DNA of 63,363 bases from contig CAKTKT010000002.1 in the NCBI GenBank assembly GCA_934572325.1, positions 1 through 63,363 of the forward strand, given 5' to 3'. Below are positions 1 through 8,992 of this stretch, piece by piece (the first letter of the stretch is position 1; each line of letters begins with the position of its first letter). Below the pieces are notes generated by a model. It worked only from the letters and a program-made list of their open reading frames with translations. It was not told where the DNA came from and did not search any database. The DNA comes from an uncultured Oscillospiraceae bacterium. GTDB lineage: Bacteria; Bacillota; Clostridia; Oscillospirales; Oscillospiraceae. The position numbers were made by a program, and so were the translations under genes.

Positions 1-104
1 ACTCAACTATAACTCATGAGACCATATCCTTCATATCTTTTTATTCACTTGTCCAATATGTATTGTAGTCCTACAGACAAAAATCAAAAACAAGAAAAAT
101 CTAG

Positions 105-133
105 TTGAAAAATACCGCCGCATAATATATAAT
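105..133 (+). promoter_or_regulatory. Sigma-A-type promoter for the opp operon
   Basis: TTGAAA at 105-110 and a perfect TATAAT at 128-133 are separated by 17 bases, in an AT-rich stretch. Transcription would start near 140, leaving a leader of about 135 bases before oppB. Confidence 0.65.
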
Positions 134-154
134 ATTGAAATATAAATAAAATCG

Positions 155-227
155 GGCGGCGTATATGCCGCCGTCCGAATAGCTGACAGGCAAAGGGCGC
201 CCTTTGCCGCCTTTCCACAGGAAAGGC
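155..227 (+). promoter_or_regulatory. Leader of oppB with three consecutive hairpins
   Basis: Three adjacent inverted repeats lie between the promoter and oppB: GGCGGC/GCCGCC at 155-172, a perfect 20-base palindrome at 189-208 (arms GGCAAAGGGC/GCCCTTTGCC), and GCCTTTCC/GGAAAGGC at 209-227. None is followed by a T-tract, so they are not simple terminators. They could be an operator, an RNA-stability element or a protein-binding leader. No known riboswitch was recognised. Confidence 0.5.
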
Positions 228-275
228 GATGCGCACTTGACCGTTCAGCGGAGAAAGGGAGCAGATGCGGAAAAA

Positions 276-1199
276 ATGAATTCAAAAACGCTGTCGTACA
301 TTATCAAGCGCATATTGCTGGCGATACTGACGATCATTATCATCAGCGCCATCACATTCTTTGTGATGCACATGGTCCCCGGCGGTCCGTTCAACCGCGA
401 AAAGGCGCTGGACGCGGCGACCATTAAGGCTCTGGAGGAGAGATACAACCTTGACAAGCCGCTTTTTGAGCAATATCTGCTCTACATGAACGATCTTCTG
501 CACGGGGATTTCGGCGTGTCGCTCAAAAACGGGCGCGAGATAACCTCCATCATAGGGGAGTCGTTCCCCATTTCCGCCAAGCTCGGGCTGATGGCGATAA
601 CCATCGCGCTCATCTGCGGCACGATCTTCGGCTCTACCGCGGCGCTCATGCGCAACAAGCTGCCCGATCGGCTCATCGTGTTCTTCTCGACGCTGTTCAC
701 CGCCGTGCCCAGCTTCGTGCTGGCGACGCTTTTGCTGCTGGTGTTTGCGATAAAGCTCGGCTGGGTGCCCGTGTGGAGCGCGACGGAGGTGCACTATACG
801 CTCCCCGTCATCTCGCTTGCCGCCTATCCCATGGCGTACACCACCCGCCTTGCCAAGACCAGCATGCTCGACGCGCTGGGTCAGGACTACGTGCGCACGG
901 CGCGGGCAAAGGGCGTCTCGCGCGGGAAGGTCATCTTCAAGCACGCCCTGCGCAACTCCCTCATCCCCATAATCACCTACGCCGGTCCGCAGATCGCCTA
1001 TATCATCACCGGCTCCATGGTCGTCGAGACCATCTTCACCGTCGGCGGCATCGGCAGCAAGTTCGTCGCCGCCATCACCAACCGCGACTATACGCTCATC
1101 ATGGCGACGACCATCTTCCTCGCAACGCTCATGGTCATTGCCAACCTCATCTGCGACCTGCTCTACAAGGTCGTCGATCCGCGCATAAAATTTGACTGA
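276..1199 (+). CDS. oppB: Oligopeptide/dipeptide/nickel ABC transporter permease (OppB/DppB family)
   Basis: A 307-residue inner-membrane permease for peptide uptake, partner of the next gene. It opens with a cytoplasmic MNSKTLSYIIKRIL segment and a first membrane helix, then the typical family motif (VPGGPFNREKALD). Several more helices follow, and the EAA-type loop that contacts the ATPase lies around 'DYVRTARAKGVSRGKVIFKHALRNSL'-like residues 210-235 of the protein. An upstream in-frame ATG at 204 would add 24 hydrophilic residues without family similarity. ATG 276 is preferred because the conserved start begins there, although the purine-rich stretch GAGAAAGGGA sits rather far upstream. 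First gene of oppBCDF-A, expressed from the promoter at 105-133. Confidence 0.93.
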   Translation: MNSKTLSYIIKRILLAILTIIIISAITFFVMHMVPGGPFNREKALDAATIKALEERYNLDKPLFEQYLLYMNDLLHGDFGVSLKNGREITSIIGESFPISAKLGLMAITIALICGTIFGSTAALMRNKLPDRLIVFFSTLFTAVPSFVLATLLLLVFAIKLGWVPVWSATEVHYTLPVISLAAYPMAYTTRLAKTSMLDALGQDYVRTARAKGVSRGKVIFKHALRNSLIPIITYAGPQIAYIITGSMVVETIFTVGGIGSKFVAAITNRDYTLIMATTIFLATLMVIANLICDLLYKVVDPRIKFD

Positions 1200-1213
1200 G
1201 GAGATCGGTGCGA

Positions 1214-2296
1214 ATGGATAATATAAATACTTACGATCCCAATAAGACGCCGAAAAAGCAGATCCTCAGCGCGCAGATAGACCTCGGCAAATTCGAGAAG
1301 GTCAGCGACGAGGAGAAGCGACAGCAGGACGTCATGAGCGAGAGCCATTCCTTTTTGCGCGACGGTATGCGCAAGCTCATGAAAAACCCCCTCGCCGTGA
1401 TGAGCATGATAATACTTCTGTGCATACTCGTCACCATCATCATCGCCCCCATGATAGTGCCCTACGGCTATGAGGAGCTGCTCTCCGTCAACGGCAAGCG
1501 CGACAAGGGCGCGAAAAACCTCGCCCCGTTCACCTACAGCGAGGCGGAGCAGAAATACATAGAAGCCGGAGGGGAGCGCTTCCCGCACATCTTCGGCACG
1601 GACGAGCAGTGCCGCGACTATTTCATCCGCGTCGTGTACGGCACGCGCGTGTCGCTGTTCGTCGGCATATTCGCAAGCATAATCGTCCTCATCATCGGGC
1701 TTCTGTACGGCAGCATCTCCGGCTACGTCGGGGGCAGGACGGATCTTATAATGATGCGCATAGTGGACATCATCTATTCCCTGCCGGATATGCTCATCGT
1801 GATACTGCTCTCCGTCGTGCTTGACCAGCGCCTCAAGCTCACGAGCGGGATACTCGCCACGCTCGGCACGAACATGATCTCCATATTCATCGTGTTCGGC
1901 GCGCTCTACTGGGTGGGCATGGCGCGTCTCGTGCGCGGGCAGATACTCTCCATCAAGGAGAATGAATATATCCTCGCCGCGCGCTCCATCGGCGCGAAGC
2001 CCTCGCGCATCATCCGCCGGCACATCCTGCCCAACTGCCTGTCCGTGATCATCATCTCCACCGCGCTTCAAGTGCCCTCCGCCATCTTCACGGAGAGCTA
2101 TCTGAGCTTTGTCGGGCTCGGCGTGCGCGCGCCGATGCCGTCTCTCGGCTCGCTTGCCAACGCCGCGCGCGCGGGCTTGCAGAGCTACCCGTACAAGCTC
2201 GTGTTTCCGGCGCTGATAATCTGCCTGATCGTGCTGAGCCTCAATCTGCTCGGCGACGGTCTGCGCGACGCTTTTGACCCGAAGCTGAAGAGGTGA
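1214..2296 (+). CDS. oppC: Oligopeptide/dipeptide ABC transporter permease (OppC/DppC family)
   Basis: A 360-residue second permease of the peptide importer. A cytoplasmic N-terminus of about 60 residues precedes the first helix. A periplasmic-side loop follows (residues 90-130, containing the conserved 'HIFGTDEQCRDYFIRVVYGTRVS' region, where family members read HxxGTDxxGRD). The EAA loop is around 'EYILAARSIGAKPSRIIRRHILPN'. The start could be GTG 1208 or ATG 1214; GAGGAG at 1198-1203 is better spaced for 1214. It starts 14 bases after oppB, so they are co-transcribed. Confidence 0.93.
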   Translation: MDNINTYDPNKTPKKQILSAQIDLGKFEKVSDEEKRQQDVMSESHSFLRDGMRKLMKNPLAVMSMIILLCILVTIIIAPMIVPYGYEELLSVNGKRDKGAKNLAPFTYSEAEQKYIEAGGERFPHIFGTDEQCRDYFIRVVYGTRVSLFVGIFASIIVLIIGLLYGSISGYVGGRTDLIMMRIVDIIYSLPDMLIVILLSVVLDQRLKLTSGILATLGTNMISIFIVFGALYWVGMARLVRGQILSIKENEYILAARSIGAKPSRIIRRHILPNCLSVIIISTALQVPSAIFTESYLSFVGLGVRAPMPSLGSLANAARAGLQSYPYKLVFPALIICLIVLSLNLLGDGLRDAFDPKLKR

Positions 2297-2301
2297 TAGG
2301 T

Positions 2302-3300
2302 ATGAGTGAACATCTTTTAAGCGTGCAGGAGCTGCACACCTCCTTTTTCACGGACTCCGGCGAGGTTCACGCCGTCAACGGCGTGTCGTTCAATCTCGAT
2401 CCCGGCGAGGTGCTCGGCATAGTGGGCGAATCCGGCTCGGGCAAGAGCGTCACGGCGTACTCCATTATGCAGATCCTTGCCGACACCGGCAAGATCACGC
2501 GCGGCAGCATACTCTACAAGGGCGAGGACATCACGAAGTGGAGCGAGCGCCAGATGAGCGCGTTCCGCGGCAAGTGCTGCTCCATCGTGTTCCAGGACCC
2601 CATGACGAGCCTCAACCCAGTTTTCACGGTCGGCAGCCAGCTACGAGAGGCGATAGAGCTGCACACGGACAAGCGCGGCAGCGCCGCCAAGGCGCGCGCC
2701 ATCGAAATGCTGGAGCTTGTCGGCATAAACGAGCCGGCAAAGCGCATCAGGCAGTACCCCTTTGAGCTGTCGGGCGGTATGCGCCAGCGCGTTATGATAG
2801 CGATGGCTCTCGCCTGCGAGCCGGACATACTTATTGCCGACGAGCCGACCACCGCGCTCGATGTGACCATTCAGGCGCAGATACTGGAGCTTATCGCGGC
2901 TCTCCAGAAGAAAATGGGCATGGCTGTCATTCTCGTGACGCACGATCTGGGCGTCATTGCCGATATGTGCGACAACATCATCGTCATGTACGGCGGGCAC
3001 ATCTGCGAGCGCGGCACGGCGGACGAGATATTCTACAACTCCAGACATGAGTACACCAAGGGGCTTCTGCGCTCCATCCCGAACGTCAACAACATGAAGC
3101 AGAAGCTCATCCCCATCGCGGGCACGCCCATCAACATCCTCAACCTCCCTGCGGGCTGCGCGTTCTGCGCGCGCTGCGACGAGGCGATGAGGATCTGCCT
3201 TGAGCGCCAGCCCGAGGAGATGGTCATAAACAGCGACCACTACGCAGCCTGCTGGATGAATGTGAAAAAGGAGCTGGAGAAAGGGGGAGCGCAGGCATGA
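2302..3300 (+). CDS. oppD: Peptide ABC transporter ATP-binding protein (OppD/DppD family)
   Basis: A 332-residue ABC ATPase that energises the OppBC permeases. Walker A GESGSGKS, signature LSGGMRQR, Walker B ILIADEP and H-loop VTHDLG are all present. The C-terminal oligopeptide-transporter extension has a Cys cluster (CAFCARCDEAMRIC) that in this family can bind an Fe-S cluster. ATG 2302 is chosen over GTG 2293 because it follows the AGGTGATAGG ribosome-binding region. The end overlaps oppF by four bases (ATGA), indicating translational coupling. Confidence 0.95.
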   Translation: MSEHLLSVQELHTSFFTDSGEVHAVNGVSFNLDPGEVLGIVGESGSGKSVTAYSIMQILADTGKITRGSILYKGEDITKWSERQMSAFRGKCCSIVFQDPMTSLNPVFTVGSQLREAIELHTDKRGSAAKARAIEMLELVGINEPAKRIRQYPFELSGGMRQRVMIAMALACEPDILIADEPTTALDVTIQAQILELIAALQKKMGMAVILVTHDLGVIADMCDNIIVMYGGHICERGTADEIFYNSRHEYTKGLLRSIPNVNNMKQKLIPIAGTPINILNLPAGCAFCARCDEAMRICLERQPEEMVINSDHYAACWMNVKKELEKGGAQA

Positions 3301-4334
3301 GCAACGAACTGCTACGTGTTGAGCATCTCAAGCAGTATTTCCCCATAAACGTCGGCTTCGGCAGGACCGTGCCGCTCAAGGCGGTCGATGACGTCTCCTT
3401 TTCCATAGGTCAGGGCGAAACGCTCGGTCTCGTGGGGGAGTCCGGCTGCGGCAAAACGACAGTCGGGCGCACGCTCATGCAGCTTTACGCCCCGACCGGC
3501 GGGCGCGTGACCTTCGACGGCGACGTGATCTTCGACAGCGGCGAGCAGTACGACGACAAGGGCAGAATGATCCTCGGCGCGGACGGCAAGCCCGTAATGG
3601 GCAAAAAAACGCACGTGAACATGCTGCCGTACCGCCGCAAGATGCAGATGGTCTTTCAGGATCCGTACTCCTCGCTCGACCCGCGCATGACGGTGGAGGA
3701 CATCATCGGCGAGCCGCTTGATGTGCATCGTCTCTATTCCAACCGCAGGGAGCGGCGCGAGAGGATACTCGAGCTGATGGAGCTTGTCGGACTCAACGCC
3801 GAGCACGCCACGCGCTATGCCCATGAGTTTTCCGGCGGACAGCGCCAGCGCATCGGCATTGCCCGCGCGCTCGCGGTCGATCCGAAGTTCATCGTCTGCG
3901 ACGAGCCTGTCTCCGCGCTGGACGTGTCCATACAGGCGCAGGTCATCAATATGTTCGAGGAGCTTCAGGAGAAGCTGGGCGTGGCGTACCTTTTCATCGC
4001 GCATGACCTTCTGGTCGTGCACCATATCTCCAAGCGCATCGCGGTCATGTATCTGGGGCGCATCGTGGAGATTGCGGACGCGGACGAGCTCAACGACCAC
4101 CCCCTCCACCCCTATACGCAGTCGCTGCTCTCCGCCGTGCCCATCCCCGATCCGGAGATCGCGCGCTCGCGCAAGCGCATCGTGCTGACGGGCGATGTGC
4201 CGAGCCCGCTGAATATGCCCACGGGCTGCCCGTTCCGCACACGCTGCCGCTACGCCACGGAGCAGTGCGCGCACGAGAGCCCCGCGCTCACCGACCGCGG
4301 CGGCGGTCACCTCGTCGCGTGCCTGAACAAATAA
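3297..4334 (+). CDS. oppF: Peptide ABC transporter ATP-binding protein (OppF/DppF family)
   Basis: A 345-residue second ATPase of the heterodimeric motor. It shows Walker A GESGCGKT, signature FSGGQRQR, Walker B FIVCDEP and H-loop IAHDLL, and ends in the family's Cys-rich tail (CPFRTRCRYATEQC). It carries a roughly 25-residue insertion between the Walker A helix and the Q-loop (YDDKGRMILGADGKPV region), seen in some clostridial OppF proteins. Its start overlaps the oppD stop codon. Confidence 0.95.
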   Translation: MSNELLRVEHLKQYFPINVGFGRTVPLKAVDDVSFSIGQGETLGLVGESGCGKTTVGRTLMQLYAPTGGRVTFDGDVIFDSGEQYDDKGRMILGADGKPVMGKKTHVNMLPYRRKMQMVFQDPYSSLDPRMTVEDIIGEPLDVHRLYSNRRERRERILELMELVGLNAEHATRYAHEFSGGQRQRIGIARALAVDPKFIVCDEPVSALDVSIQAQVINMFEELQEKLGVAYLFIAHDLLVVHHISKRIAVMYLGRIVEIADADELNDHPLHPYTQSLLSAVPIPDPEIARSRKRIVLTGDVPSPLNMPTGCPFRTRCRYATEQCAHESPALTDRGGGHLVACLNK

Positions 4335-4357
4335 GGGCGCGGCGCATGATACGTAAG

Positions 4358-4397
4358 ATCTCTTTCAAATCCGCGCGATGGCGCGGACGAGAGGGAT
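4358..4397 (+). promoter_or_regulatory. Intercistronic hairpin between oppF and oppA
   Basis: TCCGCGC (4370-4376) pairs with GCGCGGA (4381-4387). The stem extends outward through ATCTCTTTC against GAGAGGGAT with some G-U pairs. No T-tract follows. Such hairpins often protect the mRNA segment of an abundant binding protein; that role is inferred. Confidence 0.4.
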
Positions 4398-4455
4398 TTA
4401 TGCCGGAGCTTAATCTGAGGAGCTTCGGTATGAATAAAATAAAAGGAGGAAAAAC

Positions 4456-6210
4456 ATGAAAAAATTCTTAGCACTGCTTCTTGCGCTGGTCATGGTGTTC
4501 GCACTGTGCGCCTGCGGACAGAGCGCCGCTCCCGCGGCTACCGAGGCTCCCGCAGCCCCCGCCGCCGAGGAGGACATCCCCGACGCATCCGAGCTTGTCA
4601 GCGATGCGTTCATCGACCCGCTGTATGACTGGGATCAGTATACCCAGCTCATCAACGACATCAAGGCGGAGACTGACTTTGCCAAGCGCACCGAGATGAT
4701 GCATGAGGCAGAGGATATACTCATGTCCAACTACTGCATCCTGCCGTTCTACTACTACAACGACCTGTATATGCTCAAGGACTATGTTGACGGCATGTAT
4801 GCCAACGTGTTCGGCACGAAGTTCTTCCAGAACGTCAAGCTGAACAACGGCTCTGACACGTTCCGCCTCAACCTCGCCTCCGAGCCCGCGTATCTCGACC
4901 CCGCGCTCAACAGCTCCGTTGACGGCGCGTGCCTTGCCGCCGCGAGCTTCTCCGGTCTCTACACCTACAACGCCGAGGGCGTGACCGAGCCCGCCTGCGC
5001 CACCGGGTACACCGTCTCCGACGACGGGCTCACCTTCACCGTCACCCTGCGCGAGGGTCTGAAGTGGAGCGACGGCAGCGACCTGACCGCCGCGGACTTT
5101 GAGTATTCATGGAAGCGCGCCGCCTCCACCAAGACTGCCGCCGACTATGCATACTTCTTCGCCGGCTTTGAGGGCTTCCCCGATGAGCTCGCCGTCACCG
5201 CGACCGACGCCACCACCCTCACCTTCACCCTCAGCGCCCCCTGCGCCTACATTGAGGATCTCATGGCGTTCCCGACCTTCTTCCCCGTGAAGCAGGCAGC
5301 CGTTGAGGCGGCAGCCGACTGGGAGACCTCGCCCGGCGCATGGTGCCAGGACGCCGGCTTTGTCAGCAACGGTCCGTTCGTCTGCACCGCATGGGACCAC
5401 GACGTCTCCATGACCTATGAGAAGAACCCGTACTGGTACGGCGCTGACAATGTCACCGTCGAGAAGCTGCAGTTCATGCTCTCCGCCGACGACACCGCCA
5501 TCCTCGCCGCGTACAAGGCGGGCGACGTTGACATGATCGACACCGTCCCCACCGACGAGATCGCCTCTCTTATCGACACGCCCGAGTTCCACATCATTGA
5601 CAACCTCGGCACTTACTACGCCGCGTTCAACTGCAAGAGCCCGCTGTTCGCCGACAAGACCCCCGAGCAGGCAGCCTGCATGCGCAAGGCGTTCAACATC
5701 CTCGTTGACCGCGACTACATCGTGGAGAACATCGGTCAGTGCGGTCAGCTCCCCGCGAACGCATTCATCCCCTACGGCATGGCTGACGGCAACGGCGGCA
5801 TCTTCAAGACCGAGATCGTCGATCAGGGCTACTTCGATCCCTACGCCATCAACGACGACTACGAGGGCACTCTTGAGGAGGCCCGCACCCTGCTGAAGGC
5901 CGCCGGCTACAAGTTCGGCGAGGACGGCAAGCTCTCCGCGGAGACGCCCATCGTCATTGAGTACCTCACCAACAACACCTCCGGTCACGTTGCGATTGCC
6001 GAGTCCATGCAGCAGGACTACGCCGCTCTCGGCATCCAGATGACCATTCAGGCCATCGACTGGAACGTCTTCCTCGAAGAGCGCAAGGCCGGCAACTTCG
6101 ACTTCGCGCGCGAGGGCTGGCTTGCGGACTTCAACGACCCCATCAATATGCTTGAGATGTGGATCCCCACCTCCGGCAACAACGACTGCCAGTTCGGCCG
6201 CGTTGACTGA
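4456..6210 (+). CDS. oppA: Peptide-binding lipoprotein (SBP family 5), apparently circularly permuted
   Basis: A 584-residue extracellular substrate-binding lipoprotein for the upstream OppBCDF importer. Signal peptide with lipobox LCAC (Cys20), then an Ala/Pro/Glu linker. Order is abnormal. Residues about 57-129 (YDWDQYTQLIND...HEAEDILM...LPFYYYNDLYML...GTKFFQNVKL) look like the segment that ends ordinary family 5 proteins. They are followed at about 133 by the usual N-terminal start (DTFRLNLASEPAYLDPAL). The protein stops at '...GNNDCQFGRVD', exactly where that tail would normally follow. All parts of the fold therefore seem present but rearranged. Strong ribosome-binding site AAAAGGAGG. 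Alternatives are a truncated tandem duplicate or an assembly error; the reading frame is open throughout. Confidence 0.9.
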   Translation: MKKFLALLLALVMVFALCACGQSAAPAATEAPAAPAAEEDIPDASELVSDAFIDPLYDWDQYTQLINDIKAETDFAKRTEMMHEAEDILMSNYCILPFYYYNDLYMLKDYVDGMYANVFGTKFFQNVKLNNGSDTFRLNLASEPAYLDPALNSSVDGACLAAASFSGLYTYNAEGVTEPACATGYTVSDDGLTFTVTLREGLKWSDGSDLTAADFEYSWKRAASTKTAADYAYFFAGFEGFPDELAVTATDATTLTFTLSAPCAYIEDLMAFPTFFPVKQAAVEAAADWETSPGAWCQDAGFVSNGPFVCTAWDHDVSMTYEKNPYWYGADNVTVEKLQFMLSADDTAILAAYKAGDVDMIDTVPTDEIASLIDTPEFHIIDNLGTYYAAFNCKSPLFADKTPEQAACMRKAFNILVDRDYIVENIGQCGQLPANAFIPYGMADGNGGIFKTEIVDQGYFDPYAINDDYEGTLEEARTLLKAAGYKFGEDGKLSAETPIVIEYLTNNTSGHVAIAESMQQDYAALGIQMTIQAIDWNVFLEERKAGNFDFAREGWLADFNDPINMLEMWIPTSGNNDCQFGRVD

Positions 6211-6244
6211 TCAAAGCAAGAGCCTTACAAAAGCATAACAAAAA

Positions 6245-6285
6245 AGCACATCCCCCGAGGCATCGGGGGATGTGTGCGTTTTTAA
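6245..6285. terminator. Bidirectional intrinsic terminator between oppA and the phosphoesterase gene
   Basis: The stem ACATCCCCCGA/TCGGGGGATGT with a short loop is followed by GCGTTTTT on the plus strand and has an A-run on its other side. It therefore serves both convergent genes. Confidence 0.85.
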
Positions 6286-6293
6286 AAGCGTTT

Positions 6294-6896
6294 TCAAAGT
6301 ATGTCCGTGTCGAGTATGTAGCGCTCCGAGGCGTTGATGAGCAGCGTGCCGCCGTAGCGGCGGATGCGCTCGAACGAGCCCGCGCTGTAGCTTTTGTGCA
6401 CGTGCCCGTGGATGAAGTAGCGCGGGCGGTACTTGTCCAGAAGCGGGATGAACGCCTCGAAGCCTCGGTGGGTGATATTGTCCTCGTCGCCGTAGCCGCG
6501 CACCGGCGCGTGCGCGAGCACGACGTCCACGCCGCCCGCGCGGCATATTTTCAGCGCAAGGCGCTGTATGCGCCGCTGCATCTGACGCTCGGTGTACTGG
6601 TACGGTCCGCGCGAGTACATCTGACTGCCGCCGAGACCGAGAATGCGCAGCCCGTTCACGGTGACGAGCGTGTCCTCTATCGAGTCGCAGCCCTCTGGGG
6701 GATGCGCGGCGTAAGAGCCGTCGTGGTTGCCGTGCACGTATAAAAGCGGGCGGTTCGCCATCGTGACAAGGAAGCTAAGATAGCTCGCCTTCAGATCGCC
6801 CGCGGAGAGGATGAGGTCGAGCCCCGCGAGCCGTCCGGGCTTGTAGTAATCCCAGAGGTACGGGCTCTCCTCGTCGGATACGGTGAGGATCTTCAA
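6294..6896 (-). CDS. Calcineurin-like metallophosphoesterase
   Basis: A 200-residue metallophosphoesterase with the family blocks in order: an N-terminal D (TVSDEES, where DxH is usual), GDL (residue about 34), GNHD (about 56-59), an AHAPV block and GHVH near residue 165. The first motif lacks the canonical His, which may alter one metal ligand. The substrate cannot be told. The start overlaps the end of the upstream ParB-like/BMP gene by four bases, so the two are translated together. Confidence 0.8.
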   Translation of the reverse strand: MKILTVSDEESPYLWDYYKPGRLAGLDLILSAGDLKASYLSFLVTMANRPLLYVHGNHDGSYAAHPPEGCDSIEDTLVTVNGLRILGLGGSQMYSRGPYQYTERQMQRRIQRLALKICRAGGVDVVLAHAPVRGYGDEDNITHRGFEAFIPLLDKYRPRYFIHGHVHKSYSAGSFERIRRYGGTLLINASERYILDTDIL

Positions 6897-8842
6897 AGCT
6901 GCTTCGCCTCCTTTTCCGGCGGGAGAGCGTTTCTGTATATGCCCAGCAGCCGCACGAGCCCCTGCGAGCGCGGCAGGAGCGAATCAAAGTCCGGCAGAGA
7001 GCCGTCCACGTTGTCGCACAGCCAGTCCATCTTCATTATCTCCTCCGCGCTCAGCTCATGCTCGCCGTCACAGCGGAGAACGCCGCCCTGATCGACGATG
7101 CGCGTGGAGAACGGGGATACGCCGCCGCTTGAGAGCCCCTTTTTCAATATGTCCGCCAGCGTATGCACCCCGTCGGGCAGCGCGGTGCTGAGCTGCACGT
7201 CGATAACCCCGCTGTCCATGCCCCACCAGTAGTTTATCGCGCGGCTGTCGGGCGCGTCGCTCCAGCCGCCGGAGAAGATGCTTTTTATGACCTTCTCGTA
7301 AAAACGCCCCCAGTGCCAGCACGGCACCGCCAGCGGCAGCAGCGAGCCGTCGGCTTCAAGCTTGTACGTGCCCCACTCCAGCGCCCAGTGCGCCTTGACG
7401 GGGTTTGTCGCGTCGCGGTTGGAGATGACGGTTATCCCCTCGGAGAGAAAGTCCGCCAGCGGGTCGCCGGGGGTGCACGTCCAGCGCAGCTTCACCCGCG
7501 CGCGCGGGTTCGTCAGGCGCACGCCGAGCGCGAAGGCGTTCACGCTCGCCGGTACGCCGAAGATGGGGTAGTTGGAGATATAGCCGACGGTGTCGCTCTC
7601 CGCCATCGCTCCGGCGATCGCGCCGGTGATGAACTTGCCCTCGTATATGCGCGCGTAGTACATCCGCACGCCCGTGTACGGCAGGGAGAGCGCGCAGTTG
7701 AGCACCTTCACGCCGCTGTGCTCCGCCGCGACGCGGCGGCAGGCGTCGATCATGTGCGGCGTCGTGGCGAATATGACCTGCGCCCCCTCGTTGACCGCCT
7801 CGGTCATCGCGCCGTAAAAGTCGCCGTCATAGGCGGGGAACACCTTCACGCTCACCTTGCCCGGCAGCCGCGCCTCAAGATACTCGCGCCCGTGCTCGTG
7901 CGCGCGCGTCCACGCGCTGCGCTGCGGGTCGAAGGCGTAGATGAACGCGACGTTCAGATGATCCGGATGCGCCACGCTTATGAGCTTTGAAAGAAGCCCC
8001 TTGTTGCGCTCCTCCGGCTCCGTGCTGACCTCGATGGGCTGCGCCTCGGTGAGCGCCTTTATGTCCGACCATATCGCGGAGAGCGTCTTGCCAAGCTCCG
8101 GCTGGGTGCTCTCCTTTATCTCAGAAAACGGATAGACCTGAAGCCAGACGAGCAGCGCCTCCGCCGCCGTCACGTCCAGCCGCTCGGTATTCACCCTGTC
8201 GAATGCCTGACGAAAGTGCGAAAAGCCCGCGGAGAAGCTTAGCCGCTCGCTGTCCGTCCATACATGGTCCTCGTCAAAGCCGAGCAGCGCCTGAAGCCGC
8301 GCGTACTGCCCGCGATGGCGGAAGGAGACGGTGTACAGCCGCGAGAGCTGATAAAAGTGCATGAACTCGTAGTACACCTGAACCTCGTGCTCTGCGGAGT
8401 ATTCCGGCACGATGCGCGTGACGCTGCCGGAGATGGTGGGCGCATCGTAGCTTTTGAGGACGCTGACGCGCTTGTTGCCCTCCTGCACGTAGAATTTGCC
8501 CATGTATTCAAAGCACTTGATGGGGTCGCGTATGCCCTCCTCGCTCAGATGCGCCTCGCACAGGCTTATCCACTTCGCGGCGAACTCCGTTCCCTCGTCC
8601 AGCAGCGGCATGAAATTTCCCGCCAGCGCGGACACTCGCCCGGCGGTCTTTGTTCCGACGATAAGCTCCGACGGGATGTTAACAAGCCCGATGCCCGCCC
8701 GCCCGACGACCGCCGTCTCGTCCAGTATATCGTCCAGCACGAGCGGGTACGGGTAGCCGCCGCGGCTCACCGCGGACTTATAATACTTCTGCCCCATGCG
8801 CAGCGCATGGACGTACTGATCGAGCGCTTCCTGCCGACTCAT
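6893..8842 (-). CDS. ParB-like segment fused to a BMP-family binding-protein domain (cytoplasmic)
   Basis: A 649-residue protein with no signal peptide. Residues about 110-145 contain GKFYVQEGNKRVSVLKSYDA, resembling the ParB/sulfiredoxin nuclease-fold motif (GxxRxxA). From about residue 290 (HLNVAFIYAFDPQRSAWTRAHEHG) to about 580 it follows the basic membrane protein (BMP/Med) periplasmic-binding fold: 'GAQVIFATTPHMIDACRRVA', 'EGKFITGAIAGAMAESDTVGYI', 'PASVNAFALGVRL'. BMP proteins normally bind nucleosides outside the cell; here the domain would be inside, so a sensor role is plausible but unproven. Four-base overlap with the downstream phosphoesterase. The ParB-like assignment is weaker than the BMP one. 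Confidence 0.75.
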   Translation of the reverse strand: MSRQEALDQYVHALRMGQKYYKSAVSRGGYPYPLVLDDILDETAVVGRAGIGLVNIPSELIVGTKTAGRVSALAGNFMPLLDEGTEFAAKWISLCEAHLSEEGIRDPIKCFEYMGKFYVQEGNKRVSVLKSYDAPTISGSVTRIVPEYSAEHEVQVYYEFMHFYQLSRLYTVSFRHRGQYARLQALLGFDEDHVWTDSERLSFSAGFSHFRQAFDRVNTERLDVTAAEALLVWLQVYPFSEIKESTQPELGKTLSAIWSDIKALTEAQPIEVSTEPEERNKGLLSKLISVAHPDHLNVAFIYAFDPQRSAWTRAHEHGREYLEARLPGKVSVKVFPAYDGDFYGAMTEAVNEGAQVIFATTPHMIDACRRVAAEHSGVKVLNCALSLPYTGVRMYYARIYEGKFITGAIAGAMAESDTVGYISNYPIFGVPASVNAFALGVRLTNPRARVKLRWTCTPGDPLADFLSEGITVISNRDATNPVKAHWALEWGTYKLEADGSLLPLAVPCWHWGRFYEKVIKSIFSGGWSDAPDSRAINYWWGMDSGVIDVQLSTALPDGVHTLADILKKGLSSGGVSPFSTRIVDQGGVLRCDGEHELSAEEIMKMDWLCDNVDGSLPDFDSLLPRSQGLVRLLGIYRNALPPEKEAKQL

Positions 8843-8992
8843 ATTCTGCCTCCTTGCTTCAAATCATTCATATGCTGTCACATTATAACCATACCATATA
8901 TGCGCGAAAACTTCAATTCACAGTTTCCCGATTGCATTGACGCGGCGCATGGAGTATAATTCCGATATAACGTCTTTCAATCGGAGAGGTCT

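Noticed and set aside
6294..6896. Metallophosphoesterase called as inactive because the first DxH motif lacks His
   Set aside because: All other metal motifs are intact, and variants at this position occur in active family members, so no claim of inactivity is made.
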